Positions 56,801 through 64,000 of a stretch of 64,000 nucleotides of DNA are shown here, piece after piece. The stretch comes from an uncultured Ulvibacter sp. (GTDB taxonomy: Bacteria > Bacteroidota > Bacteroidia > Flavobacteriales > Flavobacteriaceae): the NCBI GenBank assembly GCA_943789105.1, contig CALSSW010000001.1, forward strand, positions 1 to 64,000, written 5' to 3'. Numbering within the stretch: the stretch's first letter is position 1; each line of letters opens with the position of its first letter. The notes below the pieces were generated by a model. That model did no database searches. It was given only the letters and a program-made list of their open reading frames with translations, and had not been told where the DNA came from. A program made the translations under genes and the position numbers.

Positions 56801-57301
56801 TTCTACTGGATAATCACCCGAAATATTGATGTTTAAAATGGGCATTTCTTCGCTCATACTGAGCTCAAAAATAGTAGGCTCTACTTTTGCGCCATTAAAA
56901 GTAGGCCAATCCTCATTGGAGGTTTGGGTGTCTATCTCATCTTTAACTTTTTGTTTTGCTTGGTCTACAGAAATACCTTCATCAAACTCAACTATTACCA
57001 TAGAGTAATCTTCTTGGGAGGTGGAGGTTATTTCTACTACATTGCTTACTGTTTTTAATTTATCCTCTAATGGGTCTGTGATAAGTTTTTCAATGTCCTC
57101 TGCGGTATTTCCAGGATACACAGAGCTAATGTAAATTTTTGTTTCTCTAATTTCTGGGAAGTTTTCACGCGGCATATTATTGTATGCGCTTGATCCTAAA
57201 AATAACACCAATACCATTGCCATATAAATGGTTGTTTTGTTATTAATGGCCCAAGATGAAAGTTTAAACTCTTTCTCGGTATTTTTTTTATGCTTTGCCA
57301 T
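53813..57301 (-). CDS. RND-family efflux permease (AcrB/HAE1-like)
   Basis: A 1162-residue inner-membrane proton/drug antiporter. Two repeats of six spans with large periplasmic loops; the TM4 proton-relay region reads GLIMGLGMLVDNGIVVVENVYRLMDEEG, with the acidic residues expected. The second half contains SLAGIVVNNGVVLLDY. It is somewhat longer than AcrB owing to a 60-residue insertion after the first repeat (about residues 530-570). It would form a tripartite pump with the adaptor and TolC-like protein encoded upstream in the same operon. Confidence 0.92.
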   Translation of the reverse strand: MAKHKKNTEKEFKLSSWAINNKTTIYMAMVLVLFLGSSAYNNMPRENFPEIRETKIYISSVYPGNTAEDIEKLITDPLEDKLKTVSNVVEITSTSQEDYSMVIVEFDEGISVDQAKQKVKDEIDTQTSNEDWPTFNGAKVEPTIFELSMSEEMPILNINISGDYPVEKLKEFAEYLQDEIENLEEIKQVDIRGAQEKEVEVAVDIYKMMASSVSFSDIQGAVSNGNTTMSAGNFKTSGQRRTIRILGEIENPKELENFVVKSENGDIVYLKDVATVSFKEKDRTTFAREYGNQVVMLDVKKRSGKNMVAAAEKIEKIVAQTQANVFPSNLQVNITNDQSSKTIGQVDDLVNNIIFGIILVVTVLMFFLGFKNALFVGFAIPMSMFMSLMILGWMGYTLNTMILFGLIMGLGMLVDNGIVVVENVYRLMDEEGLSRLDAAKKGIGEIAFPIIISTATTVAAFIPLGLWPGLMGQFMIYFPITLSVVLGSSLFVAIFFNSVLVSQFMSIQDKDMPLKNIIAISAIMVGIGTFIMAFGGAYSGLGSLMIFTAIMLWVYRLILRKLANTFQTKVLTRLENWYKKNLTIAFKGARPYFIIGFTFVMLFGAFAAFGISVSNQRTKIEFFPDNTPNQIIVYLEYPQGTSIEKTNAITKEIEKRVYNTINSDQYTDGGFNYLVESAVSQVGEGAGNPQTDGGSAAEMPHKGKITASMREYKYRRGEDSEVLRKKVQEDLKGIYPGIIISVEKDSNGPPQGAPVNIELSGNDYNELITAAEKMRAFLNTKNIAAIDELKIDVNKDKPAMQVIIDREKAGELGVNAGQIGQQLRNSLFGAKAGVYKEDGEDYDIYIRFNKASRYNSSALFNQTITFRTATGKLREIPVSTVASQKNKSGFSAIKHKQSKRIVTLYSALSPGYTDAGAAVALVKDEMLNIEGIPDSVKIDYTGQLEKQNKEQAFLMGAFFSGLGLIFLILIFQFNSVSKPFIIMMAIFLSFIGVFGGIVISGAPFVIIMTMMGIISLAGIVVNNGVVLLDYTQLLIDRKKNTLNLDTNKYLEKDDLLECIIQAGKARLRPVLLTAITTVLGLIPLAIGLNINFFTLFSDFDANIYMGGDNVIFWGPLAWTVIYGLIIATFLTLIIVPILFYFATRLKMKIAVFIAERNPTKLQ

Positions 57302-57313
57302 AGTTATTACAAA

Positions 57314-58481
57314 TTAGTAGGTAATGATTTTTACTGGCTGCTCATCTTTTACGCTACGAGCTCCCTCTTCAATAATTTGATCTCCGTCCTTCAGGCCAGA
57401 CAAGACCTCGATGCTATTTCCTTGTTTTTTTCCTGTTTCAATAATCACACGACTAGCCACCGCTTTGTCTTGATTTATTTGTTTTAAGATATAGATATAT
57501 TGTTCTCCCTGTGCATTTTCTGAAATAATACTTTGTGGTATTACAATAGCATTTTTGTTTGTGTAGTCGTTAATTTTTAATCGTGCAGTTAAATTTGGCT
57601 TGATATTGTTTTTCCTATTTTTTAGGTCTATTTCTGCCTTAAATGTCCTGTTGTTGGGATTTATAAAACTTCCTGTTTGGCTTATTGTTGTATCGAAGGT
57701 TTCTCCTAGTACTGCAAAGGAAACCTCAACTTGTTTTCCTACTGTGACACTGGTTATATATGTTTCTGGCACATCAGCCTTCACGTACATATTCTCTAAA
57801 CTCACAATTCTAAATATTGCTGTTAGTCCCGTGGCTACTACATTTCCTTTCTCTGTAATAATATCATCAATAGTACCAGAGAAGGGAGCCTTAATACTTG
57901 CTTTGGCTACTTGTTGTTGCATAGCGTTAACTGCTTTTACTTGTCCATCATAGAGCCGTCTTAGCCTGTAGGTATTGTATTTCGCTACCAATGTTTTGAT
58001 TCCATAGGCGCTCCTGTCTCTCAAAAGTTGTTTTGGCAAGTGCCTTCTGTACCTGCATTTGGGCCAATGATTGGCTCATACCACCATCATCTATAGTGGC
58101 AAGAAGCTGTCCTTTTTTCACGCGTTGGCCTTTTTTTACATGTACGTTCTTTAAGATACCACCCATTTCTGGGGTGATTAGAATGTTTTGGTCTGTTTCT
58201 ACACTTCCTTGCAATTCAACATAATGCTTGAAAACCGTCTTACTTGCTGCAAAAGAGGTTATTAAAGGCATGTTTTTTTCTGGATTTAATGCTGTCAGAG
58301 CCTTATCTAAGGCTTTTATTTGGCTGTTTGCTTCTTGCTGCTGTAGTACTATTTTGTCACGTCTTTTTTGAATTGCATCCACATTTTCAGAAGCAATTAT
58401 CTCTTGGGTTGTTTCTTGTTTTTGGTCTGCGCAGCCTGTAAGTAAAATTGTTATGGCCAGTAGTGTAATTATATTTTTCAT
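57314..58481 (-). pseudogene. RND periplasmic adaptor (membrane fusion protein), one-base frameshift
   Basis: Two ORFs (57948-58481 and 57314-58039) make one adaptor of about 388 residues. The first has lipobox LLTGC, an alpha-hairpin segment and lipoyl half (GGILKNVHVKKGQRVKKGQLLATID) up to IQYLQAKTA; the second resumes at YDGQVKAVNAMQQQVAKASIKAPFSGTI and continues through the barrel and membrane-proximal domains. Removing one base at 57953 (GGCTCTATG to GGCTTATG) joins them as QAKTAYDGQVK. The operon around it is intact, so either a recent mutation has disabled the pump or the base is an error. Confidence 0.88.
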
Positions 58482-58505
58482 AATTGATTGTATTGCTTTT
58501 TGATC

Positions 58506-59942
58506 TTAGTATTTGTTTTTAATCTCTTCTACAGACATCCTTAAATTTGGGGTATTTAAAACCGTTTCCATTTCTGCTTTGGCATTTATTATTTCTACCA
58601 TAGCATTCAAGTGTTGTTGTTGTACCCTAAATAATTGGCTTTGAGCTTGTCTTAAATCAAAACTTGTTGCCAAACCTTCTTTAAATTTTACCTGATTTTT
58701 ATGTTCAATGCTTCTAGCCAAGACAAGGTTTTTTTGAGTGTTTTGATAACGCTCTAGACTATACTGATAGTTGCTTTTTGCTCTTTCAAAGTCTAGTTTT
58801 ACACGCTGGATTGTTTGATCAAAATCTGTTTTTGCTTGATCTAGGGCTATTTTTGCTTGTTGGTTTCTAGCATTTCTCAAGCCACTAGAGAAAACCGGAA
58901 CATTTAAAGTTATTCCAAAAGCAGAAGATTGATACCAGTTTTGATTACTACTGAAAAAATCAAACTGATTTCCAAAGCCTGTACTCCCATAATCGATAAA
59001 ACCATTTAAAGAAGGCATGCCTTGGCTTTGTTCAAGTTTTAATTCTATCACGCGCTGGTTGGTGAGGTTTTCTGCAAGTTTATAGTCCAGGTTTTTTTCG
59101 ATTTCCAAGGTGTTGTCCAAAAGGACCAAAGAAATATTATCAGCGGTGAGCCCTTCAAGGGTATTGGTTAACACCACTTTTTTATCTACACTAATACCTA
59201 AGGTTAGATTTAATAATTGTTTTGCAATATTAAAAGACCTTTGTGCATTACTTAATTGTGTTTTCTCATCCAATAGTGTAATCTCTAACTGCTGTATAGC
59301 TTGTTGTTCTATAAGGCCGTTTTCATAGACCTTTGTTGCCTCAAAGAGGTTTTCTTCTACATTAGCAATGTTGTTTTTTGTAATCGTTATAAACGCATCT
59401 GCCACTAGCACATTTGCATAGGCCTCGATAACTTGTTTTCTTACCTCTAGGTTTGTTTTTTCGTTTAAATTTTCATTAAAACTAAGGAGCGATTTTACAC
59501 CTTCAAGTGCAAACAAGTAGCTTCCGTCAAAAATAAGTTGGGTAAGGGTGGCAGAGGCTCCTAAATTTTGTTTTGTCCCGAAAACTATAGGAACAAAACC
59601 CTCAGGCGCAATGGGTGTCCCCGTGGCTTGTATACCAAAAAACTCCTCAACGGTGTTTATCACACTGGTAGTGTTGTCAAAGGCTGCAGCAGGCAGTAAT
59701 GAAACTCGTTGGCTTAGGTTATTTTGGTAAGAAAAATTAGCATCTATTTGTGGCAGCCCCATTGCTGTGGCTTCCCATTTTCTTTTTAACACCTTAGAGA
59801 TCTCTCTTCTAGAATTAATGGTTGCATAACTACTATCAATTGCAAATGAGATGGCCTGTTGTAAAGAAAAAGAGTAGGATTTGTCTTGGGCAAATCCCTG
59901 TAGGCTTACTAGAGCGCATAGTATAATGATGTGTTTTTTCAT
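58506..59942 (-). CDS. TolC-family outer-membrane efflux protein
   Basis: A 478-residue protein with signal peptide MKKHIIILCALVSLQGFAQ and two repeats of long coiled-coil helices, each ending in an outer-membrane strand region, as in TolC. Seen are SFSLQQAISFAIDSSYATI at the start and LDFERAKSNYQYSLERYQNTQKNL and EGLATSFDLRQAQSQLF in the second repeat. It is the exit duct of the tripartite pump. Its ATG overlaps the stop of the TetR gene by one base (TAATG), so the two are translationally coupled. Confidence 0.92.
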   Translation of the reverse strand: MKKHIIILCALVSLQGFAQDKSYSFSLQQAISFAIDSSYATINSRREISKVLKRKWEATAMGLPQIDANFSYQNNLSQRVSLLPAAAFDNTTSVINTVEEFFGIQATGTPIAPEGFVPIVFGTKQNLGASATLTQLIFDGSYLFALEGVKSLLSFNENLNEKTNLEVRKQVIEAYANVLVADAFITITKNNIANVEENLFEATKVYENGLIEQQAIQQLEITLLDEKTQLSNAQRSFNIAKQLLNLTLGISVDKKVVLTNTLEGLTADNISLVLLDNTLEIEKNLDYKLAENLTNQRVIELKLEQSQGMPSLNGFIDYGSTGFGNQFDFFSSNQNWYQSSAFGITLNVPVFSSGLRNARNQQAKIALDQAKTDFDQTIQRVKLDFERAKSNYQYSLERYQNTQKNLVLARSIEHKNQVKFKEGLATSFDLRQAQSQLFRVQQQHLNAMVEIINAKAEMETVLNTPNLRMSVEEIKNKY

Positions 59943-60547
59943 TAGTCTTGGTTTGATTGTATCAGTTGGTTTAATATGTTTCTTCCCTTTGGCGTAACAA
60001 TGCCTCTAAGGTGATATTCTAGGTACATTTCATAGAGGGTTTCTCCCTCATACATGGTGTGTGGGAATAACGACTCTTCTTTAATGCCAGTAATTCCGTT
60101 AAAATATATTCTGGCTACAAATTGCACTTCAATATTTTTACGATATAGGTCCTGGTCTAAACCTTTGTTGAGGTTTTTAACAACACATTGTTGCATATAT
60201 CCAAATTGGCGTTTTTTTATATTATCATAAATAGAAGGGTAGTATTTTTGAAGTTGGTACCATGGAGATGCTTTTTCTTTCTGCATGTATTGCATCACTC
60301 TCTTTTTAATGGCGTACAATTCCTCAATCGGGTTTTGTCCCAAATCACAAATAGCATCAATATCTTCGCACACTACTTCAAATACATGGTCAGTAACAAC
60401 TGCTACAACTGTCTCTTTGTTACTAAAATGGGTGTAAATGGTTTTTTTAGAAATACCCATTTCTTTTGCAATGTCATCCATAGTAACACTCTTGAAACCA
60501 AGTTTCATGAAGAGTTCTGTAGCCTTAAGGATGATATTTTTTTTCAT
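59942..60547 (-). CDS. TetR/AcrR-family transcriptional regulator of the efflux operon
   Basis: A 201-residue repressor-type protein. The N-terminal helix-turn-helix is clear (ILKATELFMKLGFKSVTMDDIAKEMGISKKTIYTHFSNKE), and the rest is the ligand-binding helical domain. The ORF track start (60598) adds 17 residues encoded by the promoter/operator; ATG 60547 gives MKKNIILKATEL and is preferred. It is the first gene of the tetR-tolC-adaptor-permease operon, and a dyad within its own promoter suggests autoregulation. Confidence 0.92.
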   Translation of the reverse strand: MKKNIILKATELFMKLGFKSVTMDDIAKEMGISKKTIYTHFSNKETVVAVVTDHVFEVVCEDIDAICDLGQNPIEELYAIKKRVMQYMQKEKASPWYQLQKYYPSIYDNIKKRQFGYMQQCVVKNLNKGLDQDLYRKNIEVQFVARIYFNGITGIKEESLFPHTMYEGETLYEMYLEYHLRGIVTPKGRNILNQLIQSNQD

Positions 60548-60557
60548 AATGCGATGG

Positions 60558-60596
60558 CAAATATACAAGGAAACTTCAGATACAAAAAAAGTTTCC
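60558..60596 (-). promoter_or_regulatory. Promoter and dyad operator of the RND efflux operon
   Basis: Minus strand reads TTTG, 17 bp, TATATTTG (60558-60565), a full promoter match about 10 bp before the tetR ATG. A perfect inverted repeat GGAAACTT-N12-AAGTTTCC (60569-60596) straddles the -33 element, the position expected of a repressor site. Confidence 0.7.
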
Positions 60597-60710
60597 ATGG
60601 TTTAATCTTTTTTTAACACCTCATATTCTCTTTTTTAAAATGGGGTATCTTTTGTTAAAACCAGGTCATAAAAGATTGCGAACATCTCCCATTAATATCC
60701 AGTTAATCCT

Positions 60711-60718
60711 TATTTTTG
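60711..60718 (+). promoter_or_regulatory. Putative -7 element of the polyprenyl synthetase gene
   Basis: TATTTTTG lies 16 bp before the ATG at 60734, implying a very short leader; no good -33 element. Confidence 0.35.
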
Positions 60719-60733
60719 AGGAAATTTTACAAC

Positions 60734-61705
60734 ATGGATATTTCAAAATATAGTGATGCCTTAGTTGCGCACCTGGCCAACAAGGTTGCAATAAAAGAGC
60801 CTGCATCATTGTATGAGCCTATCAAGTATATTCTTACTCTAGGAGGCAAGCGCTTGAGGCCAGTATTAACACTTATGAGTGCAGATTTTTTTGGAGGAAA
60901 TTACAAACAGGCCCTTGATGCCTCTCTTGCCGTAGAAATGTTTCATAATTTCTCGCTAGTTCATGATGATATTATGGACAATGCACCACTTAGAAGAGGC
61001 CACCAAACAGTACATGAGAAATGGGATGTCAATACGGGTATTTTATCCGGAGATGCCATGCTAATTTTAGCCTACCAACTTTTTGAAACCTACAGGCCAA
61101 AAGTGTTCACTCAATTGGCCGTTTTGTTTAGCAAGACAGCTCTAGAGGTTTGTGAGGGCCAGCAATATGATGTAGATTTTGAAACAAGAAATGATGTTAC
61201 CATTTCTGAGTATATTAAAATGATTGAATACAAAACGGCGGTTTTAATTGGCGCTTCTTTACAAATGGGTGCTATTATTGCCAATGCATCAGCGTCTTGC
61301 CAAGAAAAAATATATGCTTTTGGAAAAAATTTAGGCATCGCATTTCAATTACAGGATGACTACTTAGATGCCTTTGGAAACCCCTTGACTTTTGGAAAAC
61401 AAGTCGGAGGTGATATTATAGCCAATAAAAAAACATTTCTCTATTTAACGGCCTTACAAAAAAGCACTCCTTCTGGGGCCCAAGAATTATCTTCATTGTT
61501 TGCTACTATGCCCAAAGATCCTTCAGAGAAAATAACAGCTGTAAAAGAAATATTTGTCTGCTCAGGAGCTGCAAAAGCAACCGAAGATGAAATAGCTAGA
61601 TATACAAACACATCTATATCATTATTACAAGACATTAAAATTTCACAGCAACACAAAGACACTTTAAAGAGCTTTGCAGATTATTTAATGAATAGAAACG
61701 TCTAG
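60734..61705 (+). CDS. Polyprenyl (trans-isoprenyl) diphosphate synthase
   Basis: A 323-residue all-helical prenyltransferase that chains isopentenyl diphosphate onto an allylic primer. First aspartate-rich motif is LVHDDIMDNAPLRRG, second is QLQDDYLDAFG. The residues before the first DDxxD (MFHNFSL, with Phe upstream) suggest a longer-chain product than farnesyl, for example geranylgeranyl or a quinone side chain, but this is weak. The ORF track starts at TTG 60716; ATG 60734 gives MDISKYSDALV. Confidence 0.92.
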   Translation: MDISKYSDALVAHLANKVAIKEPASLYEPIKYILTLGGKRLRPVLTLMSADFFGGNYKQALDASLAVEMFHNFSLVHDDIMDNAPLRRGHQTVHEKWDVNTGILSGDAMLILAYQLFETYRPKVFTQLAVLFSKTALEVCEGQQYDVDFETRNDVTISEYIKMIEYKTAVLIGASLQMGAIIANASASCQEKIYAFGKNLGIAFQLQDDYLDAFGNPLTFGKQVGGDIIANKKTFLYLTALQKSTPSGAQELSSLFATMPKDPSEKITAVKEIFVCSGAAKATEDEIARYTNTSISLLQDIKISQQHKDTLKSFADYLMNRNV

Positions 61706-61862
61706 GTTTTTCTCTAGATAAAAATTCTTACAAAAGGAAAATACTTGCATTATAAAGTTAAAATTACTTGTTATTTTTTGATGGGTCATCATTAGAGATC
61801 GCTTATGACAATTAGTACCATAAATATACGATTTCCAAAGATGTATTTTTAGGTATTTGTTG

Positions 61863-61870
61863 TATTTTTG
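61863..61870 (+). promoter_or_regulatory. Putative -7 element of sucA
   Basis: TATTTTTG, 32 bp before the sucA ATG. Confidence 0.35.
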
Positions 61871-61901
61871 CCTTGTTTTAAAACATCGCAGGATTCCAAT
61901 T

Positions 61902-64000
61902 ATGGATAAATATTCTTTTCTAAATGCAATTCATCCCGAGCAAATTTCGGAACTATATTCTACGTACTTAAAAACTCCAGATATTGTAGAGCCTAGTTGG
62001 CGTGCTTTTTTTCAAGGGTTTGACTTTGGTATAGAAAGCGGTAGTGTTGCAGAAGGGCTTGGTATTACGGATGCAGATACCGTTCCCCAGGATGTATTAA
62101 ATGAGTTTAAGGTTATAAAACTTATTGATGGCTACAGAACACGCGGGCACCTGTTTACCAAAACAAACCCAGTTAGAGAGAGAAGAAAATACCAACCAAC
62201 CTTAGGGCTTGAAAATTTTGGCCTACAAGAATCTGACCTTCAAACAGAATTTGAAGCAGGGTCCATTATAGGGCTTGGTAAAACAACCCTAGCAGTAATT
62301 GTAAGTCATCTTGAGGCTATTTATTGTAATTCTATTGGAGTTGAGTATATGTACATACGCAACCCAGAAGAAATTAAATGGATACAAAATTGGATTAACA
62401 CCAATGACAATGCTCCTACCTATTCTACCGAGCAACAAAAACACATACTAAAAAAATTAAATCAAGCACTTTCTTTTGAAACCTTTCTGCACTCAAAGTA
62501 TGTAGGCCAGAAGCGTTTTTCTATAGAAGGAGTTGATGCGCTGATTCCAGGGCTTGATACCCTAATGGAAAGGGGAGCAGAAAAAGGTGTAGAACAATTT
62601 GTGGTAGGAATGGCCCATAGAGGCCGTCTTAATGTCTTGACGAATATCTTCGGAAAATCTCCCGAGGATATATTTAGTGAGTTTGACTCTAAAGAATACG
62701 ATGAGGCAGAACTCTTTGATGGAGATGTTAAGTACCACATGGGCTGGACAAGTTTTAGAAAAACAGATGGTGGTAAACAAGTACGTATGGACTTGGCACC
62801 AAACCCTTCTCACCTGGAAGCAGTGAATGCTGTGGTTGGTGGTATTTCTAGAGCAAAAATAGACACAAAACTAAATGGAGATGCCTCCAAAATATTGCCT
62901 ATTTTAATTCACGGTGATGCCGCAGTAGCCGGGCAGGGTGTTGTGTATGAATTTATTCAAATGGCGCAACTCGATGGCTACAAAACTGGAGGAACCATTC
63001 ATATTGTGGCAAACAATCAAGTTGGTTTTACCACCAACTATTTAGACGCGCGTTCTTCTACCTATTGTACAGATATTGCAAAAGTAACCTTGTCTCCGGT
63101 ATTGCATGTAAATGCTGATGATGTCGAGGCGGTTTGCCATGCCTTTAGCTTTGCGCTAGATTTTAGACTTGAGTTTGGGCGTGATGTATTTTTAGATATT
63201 TTAGGGTATAGAAAGTATGGACACAATGAGGGAGATGAACCCCGTTTTACCCAGCCTAAATTGTATAAGGCAATTGCAAAACATCAAAACCCTAGAGATA
63301 TTTACGCTGCAAAATTAGTCCAACAAAATTGTATTGATGCCGGATATGTAAAAAAACTAGAGCAACAATACAAAGACGAGCTCGAAGATGATCTGCAGGC
63401 GTCTCGAAAAAAAGACAAGACTGTTATTACCAAAATACTAGCCGATGATTGGGAAGGATATACCCTTGGCAGAAAGGAAGCTATCCTAGCTCCTACAGAC
63501 ACAACATTTGCTTTAAAAAACCTAGACAAACTAGCCGAGGGGATTACAAAATTACCTGCAGACAAAAATTTTATGCGTAAAATAGAGCGCATTATTGCAG
63601 ATAGAAATAAACAATATACCCAGCACAATAGCTTAGACTGGGCAATGGGAGAGCTGTTGGCTTATGCTTCTTTAATGGAAGAAGGGTTTGATGTTAGAAT
63701 CTCTGGTCAAGATGTAGAGCGCGGTACCTTCTCTCACAGGCATGCAGTTATAAAAACAGAAGAAGAAGGGGAGCGTATCAATCTTCATAACAAACTTGAT
63801 TTACAAGGTAAAATGCATATCTACAATTCACTACTCTCTGAGTACGCTGTTGTAGGTTTTGATTATGGCTATGCTATGGCAAGTCCTAAAACATTAACCA
63901 TTTGGGAAGCACAGTTTGGAGACTTCTCAAACGGAGCGCAAATTATGTTAGATCAATACATATCTGCAGCAGAAAGTAAGTGGAAAACACAAAACGGTCT
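61902..64000 (+). CDS. sucA: 2-oxoglutarate dehydrogenase E1 component, partial
   Basis: Runs off the right edge and so is missing from the ORF track. In frame from ATG 61902 (MDKYSFLNAIHPEQI) to the last base, about 699 residues. E1 decarboxylates 2-oxoglutarate with thiamine diphosphate in the TCA cycle. Seen are the lid segment KRFSIEGVDALIPGLD, VVGMAHRGRLNVL, the ThDP region HGDAAVAGQGVVYE and ANNQVGFTTN, and GYRKYGHNEGDEP; the final visible part is WEAQFGDFSNGAQI. The C-terminal part and the usual sucB partner lie beyond the window. Confidence 0.95.
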   Translation, partial: MDKYSFLNAIHPEQISELYSTYLKTPDIVEPSWRAFFQGFDFGIESGSVAEGLGITDADTVPQDVLNEFKVIKLIDGYRTRGHLFTKTNPVRERRKYQPTLGLENFGLQESDLQTEFEAGSIIGLGKTTLAVIVSHLEAIYCNSIGVEYMYIRNPEEIKWIQNWINTNDNAPTYSTEQQKHILKKLNQALSFETFLHSKYVGQKRFSIEGVDALIPGLDTLMERGAEKGVEQFVVGMAHRGRLNVLTNIFGKSPEDIFSEFDSKEYDEAELFDGDVKYHMGWTSFRKTDGGKQVRMDLAPNPSHLEAVNAVVGGISRAKIDTKLNGDASKILPILIHGDAAVAGQGVVYEFIQMAQLDGYKTGGTIHIVANNQVGFTTNYLDARSSTYCTDIAKVTLSPVLHVNADDVEAVCHAFSFALDFRLEFGRDVFLDILGYRKYGHNEGDEPRFTQPKLYKAIAKHQNPRDIYAAKLVQQNCIDAGYVKKLEQQYKDELEDDLQASRKKDKTVITKILADDWEGYTLGRKEAILAPTDTTFALKNLDKLAEGITKLPADKNFMRKIERIIADRNKQYTQHNSLDWAMGELLAYASLMEEGFDVRISGQDVERGTFSHRHAVIKTEEEGERINLHNKLDLQGKMHIYNSLLSEYAVVGFDYGYAMASPKTLTIWEAQFGDFSNGAQIMLDQYISAAESKWKTQNG

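Noticed and set aside
1-64000. CRISPR arrays
   Set aside because: No regularly spaced short repeats with unique spacers were seen; all repeats found are long modules or short operator-like words.

Overview
The window looks like a chromosomal segment of a marine-type member of the Flavobacteriia (Bacteroidota). It is AT-rich. Secreted proteins carry type IX secretion (T9SS) C-terminal domains. Several likely promoters fit the Bacteroidota consensus TTG/TTTG-N17-19-TAnnTTTG, Shine-Dalgarno sequences are mostly not evident, and ribonucleotide reductase is of the eukaryote-like class Ia type. No rRNA, CRISPR array, prophage or insertion sequence was seen. The genus cannot be told from sequence alone.

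Layout. 1-20.9 kb is mostly housekeeping: mfd (runs off the left edge), a TspO-like membrane protein, acs, fbp, a GNAT acetyltransferase and lysC. A long minus-strand block follows: arsC, DUF6428, a D-2-hydroxyacid dehydrogenase, a cupin, mgtE-rsmA (overlapping), DUF4286, a TPR protein, serS, a 35-residue membrane peptide missed by the ORF track, HTTM-ribF (overlapping), pth, rplY and prs.

21-27 kb is an accessory surface-protein locus beside tRNA-Leu(CAA). It holds two homologous T9SS proteins facing away from each other, a peptidase-S74 tail-fibre-like protein with a 258-bp internal duplication, and a decayed Lcl/DUF1566-type gene. Long direct repeats join these parts: a shared promoter, leader and signal-peptide module, and a shared 3' module that includes a copy of the tRNA terminator.

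27-35 kb holds dCMP deaminase, a frameshifted S41 protease, MarC, DUF3109, and nrdB-nrdA behind a long structured leader. 35-44.5 kb holds a chromate-type transporter and a probable phosphate-uptake cluster (PiT transporter, OprO/P-like porin, a MORN-like protein, a beta-helix lipoprotein and a TonB receptor). Four upstream regions in this cluster carry TGTTA(A/T/C)-type hexamers repeated every 11 bp, like a Pho box.

44.5-53.4 kb holds dgt, a secreted M36 metallopeptidase, dxs, tadA, a cold-shock protein and aspS. 53.4-53.8 kb is non-coding but contains a promoter, a compact set of hairpins and a strong terminator on the plus strand, a good small-RNA candidate. 53.8-60.6 kb is a TetR-TolC-adaptor-RND efflux operon with a clear promoter/operator dyad. 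The right end has a polyprenyl synthetase and the first two thirds of sucA.

Four otherwise ordinary genes (S41 protease, a small exported protein, PiT, RND adaptor) each appear interrupted by a single extra base. The cause, draft sequence error or real mutation, cannot be decided here and should be settled before calling any of them lost.
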